Origin: an uncultured Bacteroidota bacterium | Lineage (GTDB): Bacteria; Bacteroidota; Bacteroidia; Bacteroidales; SZUA-534 | Reading direction: 5' to 3' | Assembly: GCA_946414435.1 (NCBI GenBank) | Contig: CAMKOM010000019.1 | Span: forward strand, 1 to 58,574 | Length of the DNA: 58,574 bases | Shown here: in pieces, positions 1-7,495 of the stretch | How positions within the stretch are numbered: the stretch's first letter is position 1 | Layout of the letters: every line of letters begins with the position of its first letter | Notes under the pieces: generated by a model | The model's input: only the letters and a program-made list of their open reading frames with translations | What the model was told of the DNA's origin: nothing | Databases searched by the model: none | Made by a program: the position numbers and the translations under genes

Positions 1-49
1 GACCCACAGCTTAGAAGGCTGTTGCTCTATCCAGCTGAGCTACCGAACC
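1..49 (-). tRNA. tRNA-Arg(TCT), 3' part cut off by the window edge
   Basis: Read on the minus strand the segment starts GGTTCGG (acceptor), TA, then a D-arm GCTC...GAGC, and an anticodon stem ACAGC/GCTGT enclosing the loop CTTCTAA. The anticodon is TCT (plus positions 13-15), which decodes Arg AGA. The T-arm and 3' acceptor strand lie outside the window. A Bacteroidota -7 element sits just upstream. Confidence 0.9.
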
Positions 50-72
50 ATCATAGCCATTTTATGGCAGCG

Positions 73-80
73 CAAAAATA
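73..80 (-). promoter_or_regulatory. -7 promoter element for tRNA-Arg
   Basis: Minus strand reads TATTTTTG, matching the Bacteroidota -7 consensus TAnnTTTG. It lies 24 nt upstream of the tRNA 5' end, with a TTTG-like -33 region around 96-102. Seen in sequence; the function is inferred from the known consensus. Confidence 0.6.
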
Positions 81-153
81 AGGCTAAATCTTGCCTTTGC
101 AAAAAAAATATCGAAAAGTTACGCCATTCCTTTGTAATGGGTATGGTGTTCCT

Positions 154-188
154 AAAAAAAAGAGTCGTGATTTATTCACGACTCTTTT
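154..188 (-). terminator. Intrinsic terminator of the alpha/beta-hydrolase gene
   Basis: An 11-bp inverted repeat, AAGAGTCGTGA / TCACGACTCTT with a 5-nt loop, is followed on the minus strand by a run of T. It lies 18 nt beyond the stop codon of the hydrolase gene. Confidence 0.85.
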
Positions 189-205
189 GAGAGTTGTTAT
201 TTGTT

Positions 206-1111
206 TTAATCGATATTCTTTTTGTCGATGCGCCAGCCCTCGCGTTGTGCCACGCCAGGGTTCTCGCCTTTGAACATTTGGGCTGCATCATCGTCATTGC
301 AGAGTTGCCATTTGAGCCATGCAGTTGCCACAATGGCAAACTCGCCGCCATAAGGCTGACGGTAGGTTCCACCGTGTCCTACAGGTAAGTTGCAGGCAGC
401 TACAGGCACGCTGTTGATGCGGCTGAAGTCGTCCATACCGTTCATGTAGGCAATGTCGGTGGTGTCGCCAAGCAGGTAGAGCACCGGAACCTTAATTTTC
501 TGAAGGTCGTCTTTGGTGGGCATTGGCATTCCTGGGATGGCCGTGTTCGGGTCGATGAATGAACCGCTGTTGCAAATCATAATTGTTTTCAGACGCTCAT
601 CGGAGGCGTTATTAAGTGTTTGCAAACCACCGCACGACATTCCTGCTGCCGCAATGTTCTGCATATCAAGTTTTTTATAGTATGGACTATTTTTATCGGC
701 GTTCTGAGCAATGGCCCAGTCAAGGCCTTCAATCTGCTGTTCGGTTTTCGACATTGGGCCGTGGTATGGCTGGTCGTCGACAGGGAAGTTGCCAATGGCC
801 ACAACCATAAAGCCGTGCGATGCAATTTCGTTCAGGAAATTAACGTGTTCCCAAGGAGAGTTTCCGCAAGCGCCATTGCCCCAAATCAATATAGGCAGAG
901 GGTTCTTGGCGTTGAATGGCGATAGGTCGGCAGGACGGAAGATGGTGTGCTCTGCCAGCGAGGGTTCGGCTACCATAATAGCCTTGTAGTCGCCTGTACC
1001 TCCGTCTTCAAGTGTGCGCGATTGGTTGTAGGTCTCTGGTGTCGCTTTGTGCGACGAACAGCCAACAGCTGCAAAACTAGCAGCGGCTAGCAATAAACAT
1101 AATCTCTTCAT
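206..1111 (-). CDS. Secreted alpha/beta-hydrolase lipoprotein (dienelactone hydrolase/PETase-like fold)
   Basis: Probable serine hydrolase anchored in the envelope. The start at 1111 (MKRLCLLL) is preferred to the ATG at 1138 because it gives a clean lipoprotein signal peptide with lipobox AAVGC. The ~300-residue chain carries the nucleophile elbow G-M-S-C-G, an acid-turn candidate in LLGDTTD and the C-terminal histidine in PVGHGG, the expected Ser-Asp-His order. NGACGNSP near residue 85 looks like the oxyanion-hole region. Proteins of this kind are often annotated alpha/beta hydrolase, chlorophyllase-like or cutinase-like; the substrate is unknown. It is monocistronic, with its own terminator. 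Confidence 0.8.
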   Translation of the reverse strand: MKRLCLLLAAASFAAVGCSSHKATPETYNQSRTLEDGGTGDYKAIMVAEPSLAEHTIFRPADLSPFNAKNPLPILIWGNGACGNSPWEHVNFLNEIASHGFMVVAIGNFPVDDQPYHGPMSKTEQQIEGLDWAIAQNADKNSPYYKKLDMQNIAAAGMSCGGLQTLNNASDERLKTIMICNSGSFIDPNTAIPGMPMPTKDDLQKIKVPVLYLLGDTTDIAYMNGMDDFSRINSVPVAACNLPVGHGGTYRQPYGGEFAIVATAWLKWQLCNDDDAAQMFKGENPGVAQREGWRIDKKNID

Positions 1112-1175
1112 TTTAAATGTGTTTTTAATTTTTAACATACAAATCTATATAATTTCGTATAAGTTTGGTGTATTA

Positions 1176-3362
1176 TTAGGATTCTAATTCCAACTGATTG
1201 CGTATCAGATTGTAATAATATCCCTTTTGCTCAATAAGTTTATCGTGGGTGCCGGTTTCGACAACATTGCCTTTTTCGAGAACAATTATCTGGTCTGCAT
1301 TGCGTACGGTGCTAAGCCTGTGGGCTATGATAAGAACGGTACGGCCTTTGTAAATGTCTTGCAGATTGTCTGTTATCATTTTCTCATTCACGGTGTCGAG
1401 TGAGTTGGTGGCCTCATCGAAAAACAAATAATCGGGATTGGCATATATGGCGCGGGCAATGAGCAGCCTTTGTTTCTGGCCTTTGCTAAGTTCAATTCCC
1501 GCCATGCCGATTTTTGTCATAAATCCAATTGGTAGCGATTCAATGAAATCAAATATGCAGGCTGCCTTTGCTGCCGATTCAACCCGTTCGTAATCAATGT
1601 TTTCGCTCGTTTCGTTCATCACAATGTTGCGGGCGATAGTATCAGAGAAAATGTATCCGTCCTGCATAACGCAGCCACATAGCTTGCGGAACCGGCCAGC
1701 CGTAAGTTGTCCGTTTGAGGTGTCATTGATGTATATGCCGCCTTGTTGCGGTTTATAGTATTGCAGAATCAGTTTCAGAAGAGTGGATTTTCCACTACCG
1801 CTTGAACCTACAATGGCTGTTATTTTCCCTTTGGGGATATGAATGTTTATATTGTTGAGAACTAAATCGTTTGGCGCGGAATTATATGCAAACGATACGT
1901 TGCGTACTATAATTCCCTCGTCGCAGTTTTCAAGTGTGGAAATAGGTGCATTTTCGTTTTCGTCGGCTTTGTCGGTAACGTCGGCAATACGCTCAAGACT
2001 CAGCTTGGTGTCTTGTAGGCGGTTAACAAAATTCACCATTTGGTCGAGCGGACTATTCATCTGGCCGATAATGTATTGCACGGCAAGCATTGTTCCCAAA
2101 GTGAGTTGGCCGTTAATCACCATTGATGCTACAGCAAATGTCATCAATAGGTTTTTTGATTCGTTAATTACCATTGCGCCCAATTCACTATGTTGTTCAA
2201 GTCTAAGGCTTTTGAAGTTGACATCATAGACTTGTTCCTGCGCGCTGCGCCACTTGCCTTTGAAGTAGGCCTGGCCGTCGCGCAACCGTATTTCAGACGC
2301 GCCTTCTGCAATTTCAATGGTGTCAAGTTGCGTTTTTGACATTCTATCGAAGCGGGTGTTGTCCAAAACCCGGCGGCGTCTGACAAAAAGCAGAATCCAG
2401 CAAAGATATAATGCGCTACCAATCAAGAATATGGCGAATACTTTTAATGAGTACACCGCCAACACCGCACCAAATACAATTAGCGACACAATGGCAAACA
2501 AAAACGACATTGAGTATTGGGTTATAAAATCGTCAATACGGTCGAAGTCATAGATACGCTGTATAATATCGGATGTGCTTTTGGTTTCGAAGAAAGGCAT
2601 AGGCAGATGCAATAGTTTCTCAATGAAATTTGAAATCATTGCAATGTTGATATGTGCGCTAATCTTGAGCGTCAGCCATTGTCGTCCAAAGTCGGCAATT
2701 GTGCGGCCCACAATCAGCCCTCCTTGAGCCAACAATATGGTTATCAAAAGATTGATATCTTTTTGCGCCACACCCATATCCACAACGGCTTGTGTCAGAA
2801 AAGGAATCAATAGTTGCAGAAGACTTGCCAGAACGAGTAACAGTGCTGCTTTCACAAACTGGGCTTTCTTACTTGTGGCATATAGTAGCAAACGTTTCAG
2901 AACCGATGTTTTGTTTGTTGTATCAGTTACTGTTGTTTTTAGGTCTGGTGGAGTCATCAGTAAAGCAAATCCTTCGTCACCATCGCAGCACCACTTTTGT
3001 TTGAATTGTTCGTGAGAGTAGGCGAGAAGCCCCAATCCCGGGTCGGCTACCAGAACCTTGCGCCGGGTTATGCGCCGCACCACAATGAAATGCTCGCTGT
3101 TCCAGAAAACAATGCATGGCATCTGTATCTCTTCGGCCCGTAAATTGTCGAAATCCAGTTGTACGGCTTCAGTCTTGAATCCCAATCTCTGCGCCTGTTC
3201 GTTTATGGTCAGCAAACTAACACCTACACGTGAAAGTTGGCACTGCTGCCGTAAATTGTCGTAATTTATAGGGATTCCGTACCATTCTGCAATCATGGCG
3301 AGGCTTGCCACGCCGCAATCGCCCGAGTCGGCTTGTAAAATCAAAGGGAAACGCAATCGCAT
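1176..3362 (-). CDS. Peptidase-containing ABC exporter (C39 peptidase, TM and NBD domains)
   Basis: A 728-residue exporter that cleaves double-glycine leaders and pumps the mature peptide across the inner membrane. Residues 1-130 are a C39 cysteine peptidase: oxyanion Gln10, catalytic Cys16 (DSGDC), His91 (SEHF) and Asp107 (VADPG). A six-helix ABC transmembrane domain follows (about 160-450). The C-terminal nucleotide-binding domain has Walker A GSSGSGKST (near 518), signature LSKGQ (near 624), Walker B YLFFDEA (near 645) and the H-loop IIAHRLS. All key residues are present. The gene is last in the peptide locus, 54 nt after the outer-membrane barrel gene. No HlyD-type adaptor is encoded nearby, which is unusual for a Gram-negative exporter of this class. 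Confidence 0.93.
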   Translation of the reverse strand: MRLRFPLILQADSGDCGVASLAMIAEWYGIPINYDNLRQQCQLSRVGVSLLTINEQAQRLGFKTEAVQLDFDNLRAEEIQMPCIVFWNSEHFIVVRRITRRKVLVADPGLGLLAYSHEQFKQKWCCDGDEGFALLMTPPDLKTTVTDTTNKTSVLKRLLLYATSKKAQFVKAALLLVLASLLQLLIPFLTQAVVDMGVAQKDINLLITILLAQGGLIVGRTIADFGRQWLTLKISAHINIAMISNFIEKLLHLPMPFFETKSTSDIIQRIYDFDRIDDFITQYSMSFLFAIVSLIVFGAVLAVYSLKVFAIFLIGSALYLCWILLFVRRRRVLDNTRFDRMSKTQLDTIEIAEGASEIRLRDGQAYFKGKWRSAQEQVYDVNFKSLRLEQHSELGAMVINESKNLLMTFAVASMVINGQLTLGTMLAVQYIIGQMNSPLDQMVNFVNRLQDTKLSLERIADVTDKADENENAPISTLENCDEGIIVRNVSFAYNSAPNDLVLNNINIHIPKGKITAIVGSSGSGKSTLLKLILQYYKPQQGGIYINDTSNGQLTAGRFRKLCGCVMQDGYIFSDTIARNIVMNETSENIDYERVESAAKAACIFDFIESLPIGFMTKIGMAGIELSKGQKQRLLIARAIYANPDYLFFDEATNSLDTVNEKMITDNLQDIYKGRTVLIIAHRLSTVRNADQIIVLEKGNVVETGTHDKLIEQKGYYYNLIRNQLELES

Positions 3363-3416
3363 ATTTTATGTTATAATGTGATTAAATATTGAAGATAGAA
3401 TACAACATGAATACGG

Positions 3417-5759
3417 TCATCTCAACATTCTATCAGTGTCTGTCATTTCAACATCTTTGGCCTTGAACCCTCCAATACGCCAAACAAGAGATGCGTTGAA
3501 TATATTGTACAACTCCCGGTCAATTTTATTGTATTGATTATTGAATTTGATTGTTGCAGGATATGGCTCGTCGTGCTCAAAAAGATTCGACCATTTGGCT
3601 GTTAAAATCAAGTTGTCCAGAATGTTCCATCTCATACCAATGGCTACGTCATAAACGGAGTTTATATCGTAAATACCTTGTATGGTTTTAGACATATACA
3701 TGGCATCTAAAGTGAATTTCAGATTCGGTTTTTCTTCTGACACGGTGAAAGTGTTGTCGATGGCTAATGAAATCAGGATGTTATCTCTGTCGAAAGGCAA
3801 ACCGTGAAAGTCCGACATTTTGTCTCTCGTGTATATTAGGTATCCGCCTATTGTGGGTTCCCAAAAACTTATTTCAAAAGGACATTCCCCGCCGATGCCA
3901 CATGTTAAGTCATAATCAAAATTTACTGTTTGATAATAGTTCTTTAGATTCTCGGCATCCTGATAAGGTAATTCGATCATATAGTCTTTCTCGTAAAAGC
4001 AATAAGCCTCGATTGTATATTTTTTTCTCAGAACATACGCAAGGTTGATGTCGTAGCATGTTGAGGGTTTCAGTAGCGGATTCCCGACAATGAATTTGTA
4101 TGGGTTCATTTGTGTAATGTGCGGGCTTAAGTCCCAGTATGATGGATAGTTTCTATAGGTTGATACAGACATTTGTACGACATCTCGTTTGATTGGCCAC
4201 ATTACTGACAAGCTGGGATATAGACGCCATTCATCCCATAAAGTTGACTTTGTGCCGTTTTCGTCGTAATCTGATTTGAAATACTCAAGTTCTAGTGTGA
4301 GGTCGAGTTGAATGCTGTCGAACACGGTGTTGAAGGTTTCTGCAAAAACAGAGAATCGGCGCTCTTTTTGCAGATTGTCGCTATAGCTGCTTTTGTCAAG
4401 TTCATACACGTCATTTTGGGGGTAAAGATAGCTTACTTCGGTGGCTGATTTTGTCATTGTTCCTTGCACACCTGCGCTCATCTGCCAAATGTCGCTGAAT
4501 TCCCAATCGTAACTCGCTATCAGTTTCAATTGGTTGATGTCCATTGTTGAATTGTTTTGATAATCAGCGGTTGTACTGTCATTTTCAAAATCCTTGTATG
4601 CAGATTCTATCTTGTCGAAATATGAGACATAGTCGGCAGTAATGTTTGCTCCGCCAAACGCGCCTTTTAGATTCACGTTATGAAGATAATTCTTGTCGTT
4701 TTCGTCATTGCTGCTGGTTACTAATCCGTTTTTCCCTGTGTGATATAGGAAATTTGTCTCAGATTTTATCGGTTCAAAATATTTTGAAAATTTGCTGTAA
4801 TACATCATTGATAACGAATAGTCTTCGTTGAAGTTATAATCTATGGATGTCCGGAACACGTTCCCGCTGTTTTTTTGGCAGGTAGTTGATTTTTGATCAA
4901 TAATGGTTTGAATATCATTGAAGTTATTTATCGAATAGTCATAAAGTTCGGATTTTCTTCTACCGTATGATGCGTTGGTTAGAACATCGAAATCGAGTTT
5001 TTCACCACGGAAGGCGATGTTTGCTCTTGAACGCCAGGCTGCATAATACTCTTGGGTGTATTCGGTTGCAAGTTCGGCTTCTAAAGGTGTTTCACGTCGC
5101 TTTTTGTCGGTTTCGATGTTTATTAAAGCGCCTTTTACACCATATTTTGCAGGCGCCTTATACATTACTTCAATGTTACCTATGCTGCTTGCCGGCATGG
5201 CTTTAAGAACTTCAGCTATCTCGCTGTTGCTAAGCATTGTGGCTTTCCCGTCAATTATCACAGTCAGTTGTGATGCTCCGGCCAGATTTATATCATTGTT
5301 GCGTGTGGTTACACCTGGTGTGTATTTTAGTAATTCGAAAGCATTGCTTACCGCTTTTTTCTCTGTAATATGTTGCGCATTATAAACTAATGCATTGTCT
5401 TTTACCATAACGTCTGGTGCTTCTGCTTTTACGGTTATACCGTCCAACTGGTTGGTTTTCTCGGTCAACACAATGTTTTTTATGGCAGAAAAGTTGCTGT
5501 TTGCAAAAGCAATTGTTTGGCTTTCGTAAGCCAAATGCTGCACAACAACCAAGCCGTTGCCAATGTTGATTTGCAAATTAAAATTACCTTCCGAGTCGGT
5601 CGTTGTTGCACTAATAAATGAAGAATCAGAATTTTGTAAAATTAGAACAGCGTTGGGCACAGGTTCGTTTCTTGTGTCTGCTATTTTCCCTGTTATGTTT
5701 TGTGCGTTTGATACTAATGCCGCTACTAATAATGCAAGTGATAAAATTGTTTTTTTCAT
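3417..5759 (-). CDS. Outer-membrane beta-barrel protein with carboxypeptidase-regulatory-like and plug domains
   Basis: A 780-residue secreted protein. Signal peptide MKKTILSLALLVAALVSNAQ; residues ~21-100 form a CarboxypepD_reg-like beta-sandwich (ITGKIADTRNEPVPNA...); ~110-220 are plug-like (LLKYTPGV, VIIDGKATMLSNSEIAEVLK); the remainder is rich in alternating beta strands and ends MTDTDRMLR. It resembles the TonB-dependent-receptor-related outer membrane beta-barrel family of Bacteroidota rather than SusC. It lies between a double-glycine peptide gene and the C39 exporter, so it may serve as outer-membrane exit, receptor or immunity factor for the peptide. No TonB box was confidently seen. 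Confidence 0.85.
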   Translation of the reverse strand: MKKTILSLALLVAALVSNAQNITGKIADTRNEPVPNAVLILQNSDSSFISATTTDSEGNFNLQINIGNGLVVVQHLAYESQTIAFANSNFSAIKNIVLTEKTNQLDGITVKAEAPDVMVKDNALVYNAQHITEKKAVSNAFELLKYTPGVTTRNNDINLAGASQLTVIIDGKATMLSNSEIAEVLKAMPASSIGNIEVMYKAPAKYGVKGALINIETDKKRRETPLEAELATEYTQEYYAAWRSRANIAFRGEKLDFDVLTNASYGRRKSELYDYSINNFNDIQTIIDQKSTTCQKNSGNVFRTSIDYNFNEDYSLSMMYYSKFSKYFEPIKSETNFLYHTGKNGLVTSSNDENDKNYLHNVNLKGAFGGANITADYVSYFDKIESAYKDFENDSTTADYQNNSTMDINQLKLIASYDWEFSDIWQMSAGVQGTMTKSATEVSYLYPQNDVYELDKSSYSDNLQKERRFSVFAETFNTVFDSIQLDLTLELEYFKSDYDENGTKSTLWDEWRLYPSLSVMWPIKRDVVQMSVSTYRNYPSYWDLSPHITQMNPYKFIVGNPLLKPSTCYDINLAYVLRKKYTIEAYCFYEKDYMIELPYQDAENLKNYYQTVNFDYDLTCGIGGECPFEISFWEPTIGGYLIYTRDKMSDFHGLPFDRDNILISLAIDNTFTVSEEKPNLKFTLDAMYMSKTIQGIYDINSVYDVAIGMRWNILDNLILTAKWSNLFEHDEPYPATIKFNNQYNKIDRELYNIFNASLVWRIGGFKAKDVEMTDTDRMLR

Positions 5760-5789
5760 AAATTGGTATATGCATGTAGTGTCACAAAG

Positions 5790-5817
5790 AAAAAGAAAAG
5801 GGAGTAAATCTCCCTTT
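5790..5817 (-). terminator. Attenuator-like hairpin between the peptide gene and the barrel gene
   Basis: Perfect 8-bp stem AAAGGGAG / CTCCCTTT (5797-5804 with 5810-5817) and a 5-nt loop, followed on the minus strand by a T-rich run. It sits 26 nt after the peptide stop codon and 31 nt before the barrel start. Partial termination here would give much more peptide mRNA than transporter mRNA, as is common in bacteriocin operons (inference). Confidence 0.7.
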
Positions 5818-5842
5818 CCTTATAGCAAATGGTTGCAGTTAA

Positions 5843-5947
5843 TTACCAGCATTGTCCTTTCCCATACTTGGGAGGAAGTTTTTTCGATGTTTTACGATCA
5901 CCGCCAATAACATTTGCTTGCAATTGTGCATTAAGAAATTTTTTCAT
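5843..5947 (-). CDS. Double-glycine-leader micropeptide (candidate bacteriocin or signal peptide)
   Basis: A 34-codon ORF with ATG at 5947 and TAA at 5843. The leader begins MKKFLNAQLQ and ends NVIGG, a classic Gly-Gly cleavage site for C39 peptidases. The predicted 18-residue core is strongly basic (DRKTSKKLPPK) and ends KYGKGQCW, with a single Cys next to a C-terminal Trp. It is the first gene of the transcript that continues into the barrel protein and the C39 exporter. A TAAATTTG promoter lies about 130 nt upstream and a terminator-like hairpin follows the stop. No modification enzyme (radical SAM, LanM, YcaO) is encoded nearby. The core vaguely recalls the YGNGV-x-C box of class IIa bacteriocins, but the match is too short to rely on. 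Confidence 0.75.
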   Translation of the reverse strand: MKKFLNAQLQANVIGGDRKTSKKLPPKYGKGQCW

Positions 5948-6079
5948 AATGATATGAATTAATATTTATCCCTACTCACTAACGCTTTTCGGATTGCTCG
6001 TGCAACTACTAAAAAGTCCTATTTGTTTTTGCATTTTAAAATTAGAAATTATTCTGAAAAACGTCAGTTTTTTCGAAGA

Positions 6080-6087
6080 CAAATTTA
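6080..6087 (-). promoter_or_regulatory. -7 promoter element of the peptide-export operon
   Basis: Minus strand TAAATTTG matches TAnnTTTG. It is the only good match between the aldolase terminator and the peptide start, leaving a 5' UTR of roughly 125 nt. Confidence 0.55.
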
Positions 6088-6104
6088 TTAACATATGTGT
6101 TAAT
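6087..6104. promoter_or_regulatory. Inverted repeat abutting the peptide-operon promoter (possible operator)
   Basis: Arms ATTAACA and TGTTAAT are separated by TATG, directly upstream of the -7 element and within the expected -33/-7 spacer. The position suits a repressor or activator site; no regulator gene is adjacent, so this is inference. Confidence 0.4.
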
Positions 6105-6152
6105 AATTGCGAGGTTACACTAACGGAATTCCCGGATTGCAACAGCTGTTAT

Positions 6153-6184
6153 AAAAAAAGGCGAACCTTTCAGTCCGCCTTTTC
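6153..6184 (-). terminator. Terminator of the aldolase gene
   Basis: On the minus strand AAAAGGCGGAC...GTTCGCCTTTTTTT forms a GC-containing hairpin followed by a T run, 19 nt after the fba stop codon. Confidence 0.85.
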
Positions 6185-6202
6185 TATTTGAATCAATGTC
6201 GA

Positions 6203-7195
6203 TTACAATTTGTTGTCGCTACCCAAAACGTTGACAATCTTGTGGATGTACATTTTCTTCATATTCTCGCGGGCAGGTTTCAGATACTGACGCGGGTCGA
6301 AGTGCGACGGGTTCTCTGCAAGATATTTGCGGATAGCGGCGGTCATAGCCAGGCGAGAGTCAGAGTCGATGTTGATTTTGCAAACAGCCGACTTCGAAGC
6401 CTCGCGAAGTTGCTCTTCAGGAATACCGATAGCGGCTTCAAGTTTGCCACCATATTTGTTAATGGTTTCAACCTCTTCCTGCGGAACCGACGATGAGCCG
6501 TGGAGCACGATTGGGAAGCCAGGAAGTTTTTTCTCGATTTCGTGAAGAACGTCGAATGCCAACGGGGGCGGAACAAGAACACCATTTACTTTAGTGCACT
6601 GTTCTGGTGTGAACTTGTGTGCGCCATGCGATGTGCCGATTGAGATAGCCAGCGAATCGCAGCCTGTGCGAGTGGCGAAATCCACAACCTCTTCAGGTTT
6701 TGTGTAGTGTGATTCAGCAGCCGAAACTTCGTCTTCAACACCAGCCAAAACGCCAAGCTCAGCCTCAACTGTAACATCGAATTGATGAGCGTATTCAACA
6801 ACTTTCTTTGTCAACTTTATGTTCTCTTCGTATGGCAGCGACGAGCCGTCAATCATAACCGATGAGAAACCATTGTCGATGCAGTCCTTGCAGAGCTCGA
6901 AGCTGTCGCCGTGGTCAAGGTGAAGAACAATTTGCGGATTGGGGCAGCCAAGTTCTTTAGCGTACTCCACGGCGCCCTTTGCCAGGTTGCGAAGGATGGT
7001 GCCGTTAGCGTAGTTGCGTGCGCCTTTCGATACCTGCATAATGACAGGCGATTTGGTCTCAACTGCGGCCATAACAATAGCCTGCATTTGTTCCATTGTG
7101 TTGAAGTTGAAGGCCGGGATAGCATATCCGCCTTTAACTGCTTTGGCAAACATTTCACGAGTGTTCACCAAGCCTAAATCTTTGTAGTTTACCAT
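6203..7195 (-). CDS. fba: Class II fructose-bisphosphate aldolase
   Basis: A 330-residue cytoplasmic enzyme that interconverts fructose-1,6-bisphosphate with DHAP and glyceraldehyde-3-phosphate in glycolysis. The metal-binding and catalytic region HLDHGDSFE (near residue 105) and the phosphate/metal motif GTSHGAHKF (near 200) are intact, as is VLHGSSSVP. The length and the E-A-E-L-G-x-L-x-G segment fit the class II, Zn-dependent family. Single gene with its own TATATTTG promoter and terminator. Start ATG at 7195 (MVNYKDLGLV). Confidence 0.95.
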   Translation of the reverse strand: MVNYKDLGLVNTREMFAKAVKGGYAIPAFNFNTMEQMQAIVMAAVETKSPVIMQVSKGARNYANGTILRNLAKGAVEYAKELGCPNPQIVLHLDHGDSFELCKDCIDNGFSSVMIDGSSLPYEENIKLTKKVVEYAHQFDVTVEAELGVLAGVEDEVSAAESHYTKPEEVVDFATRTGCDSLAISIGTSHGAHKFTPEQCTKVNGVLVPPPLAFDVLHEIEKKLPGFPIVLHGSSSVPQEEVETINKYGGKLEAAIGIPEEQLREASKSAVCKINIDSDSRLAMTAAIRKYLAENPSHFDPRQYLKPARENMKKMYIHKIVNVLGSDNKL

Positions 7196-7242
7196 ATTAT
7201 TAAAATTGTATAATTAAAAATATACTTTTCTAAAACCGATGG

Positions 7243-7250
7243 CAAATATA
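7243..7250 (-). promoter_or_regulatory. -7 promoter element of fba
   Basis: Minus strand TATATTTG, consensus TAnnTTTG, about 48 nt upstream of the fba ATG. Confidence 0.6.
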
Positions 7251-7389
7251 TCATTCTTTGTCATACTTGGGGCGCAATCTTTTCACTTCTTATCAATAAA
7301 AAATATCAGGCTTTCGCCGATGGCCGTTTTTTTTGGTGTAGGTGGCAAAATCGGTGTCCGACGGCGGTTTTTCGTGTCGCTTTAAGCGG

Positions 7390-7397
7390 TATTTTTG
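7390..7397 (+). promoter_or_regulatory. -7 promoter element of the 7496 lipoprotein gene
   Basis: TATTTTTG (TAnnTTTG) on the plus strand, about 98 nt upstream of the ATG at 7496. The resulting leader contains the segment ATTACAGAACTTT...AAAACTGAAAAG (7469-7493), which recurs in split form near 50.28 kb. Confidence 0.5.
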
Positions 7398-7495
7398 GAT
7401 GAGCCTTTCGGGAAACCGGCGGCTAACGGACATTTGAGAGTAGGGTAGAACCCGTTTCGATTGTCTTCATTACAGAACTTTAAAACTGAAAAGCT

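Noticed and set aside
5557-5910. 117-codon plus-strand frame covering the micropeptide region
   Set aside because: Antisense to the barrel signal peptide and the GG peptide; no signal or domain.
5843-5947. Class IIa (pediocin-like) bacteriocin assignment for the micropeptide
   Set aside because: YGKGQC resembles YGNGVxC only over a few residues, the core is 18 residues rather than ~37-48, and there is no second Cys; the similarity is recorded but not used as an assignment.
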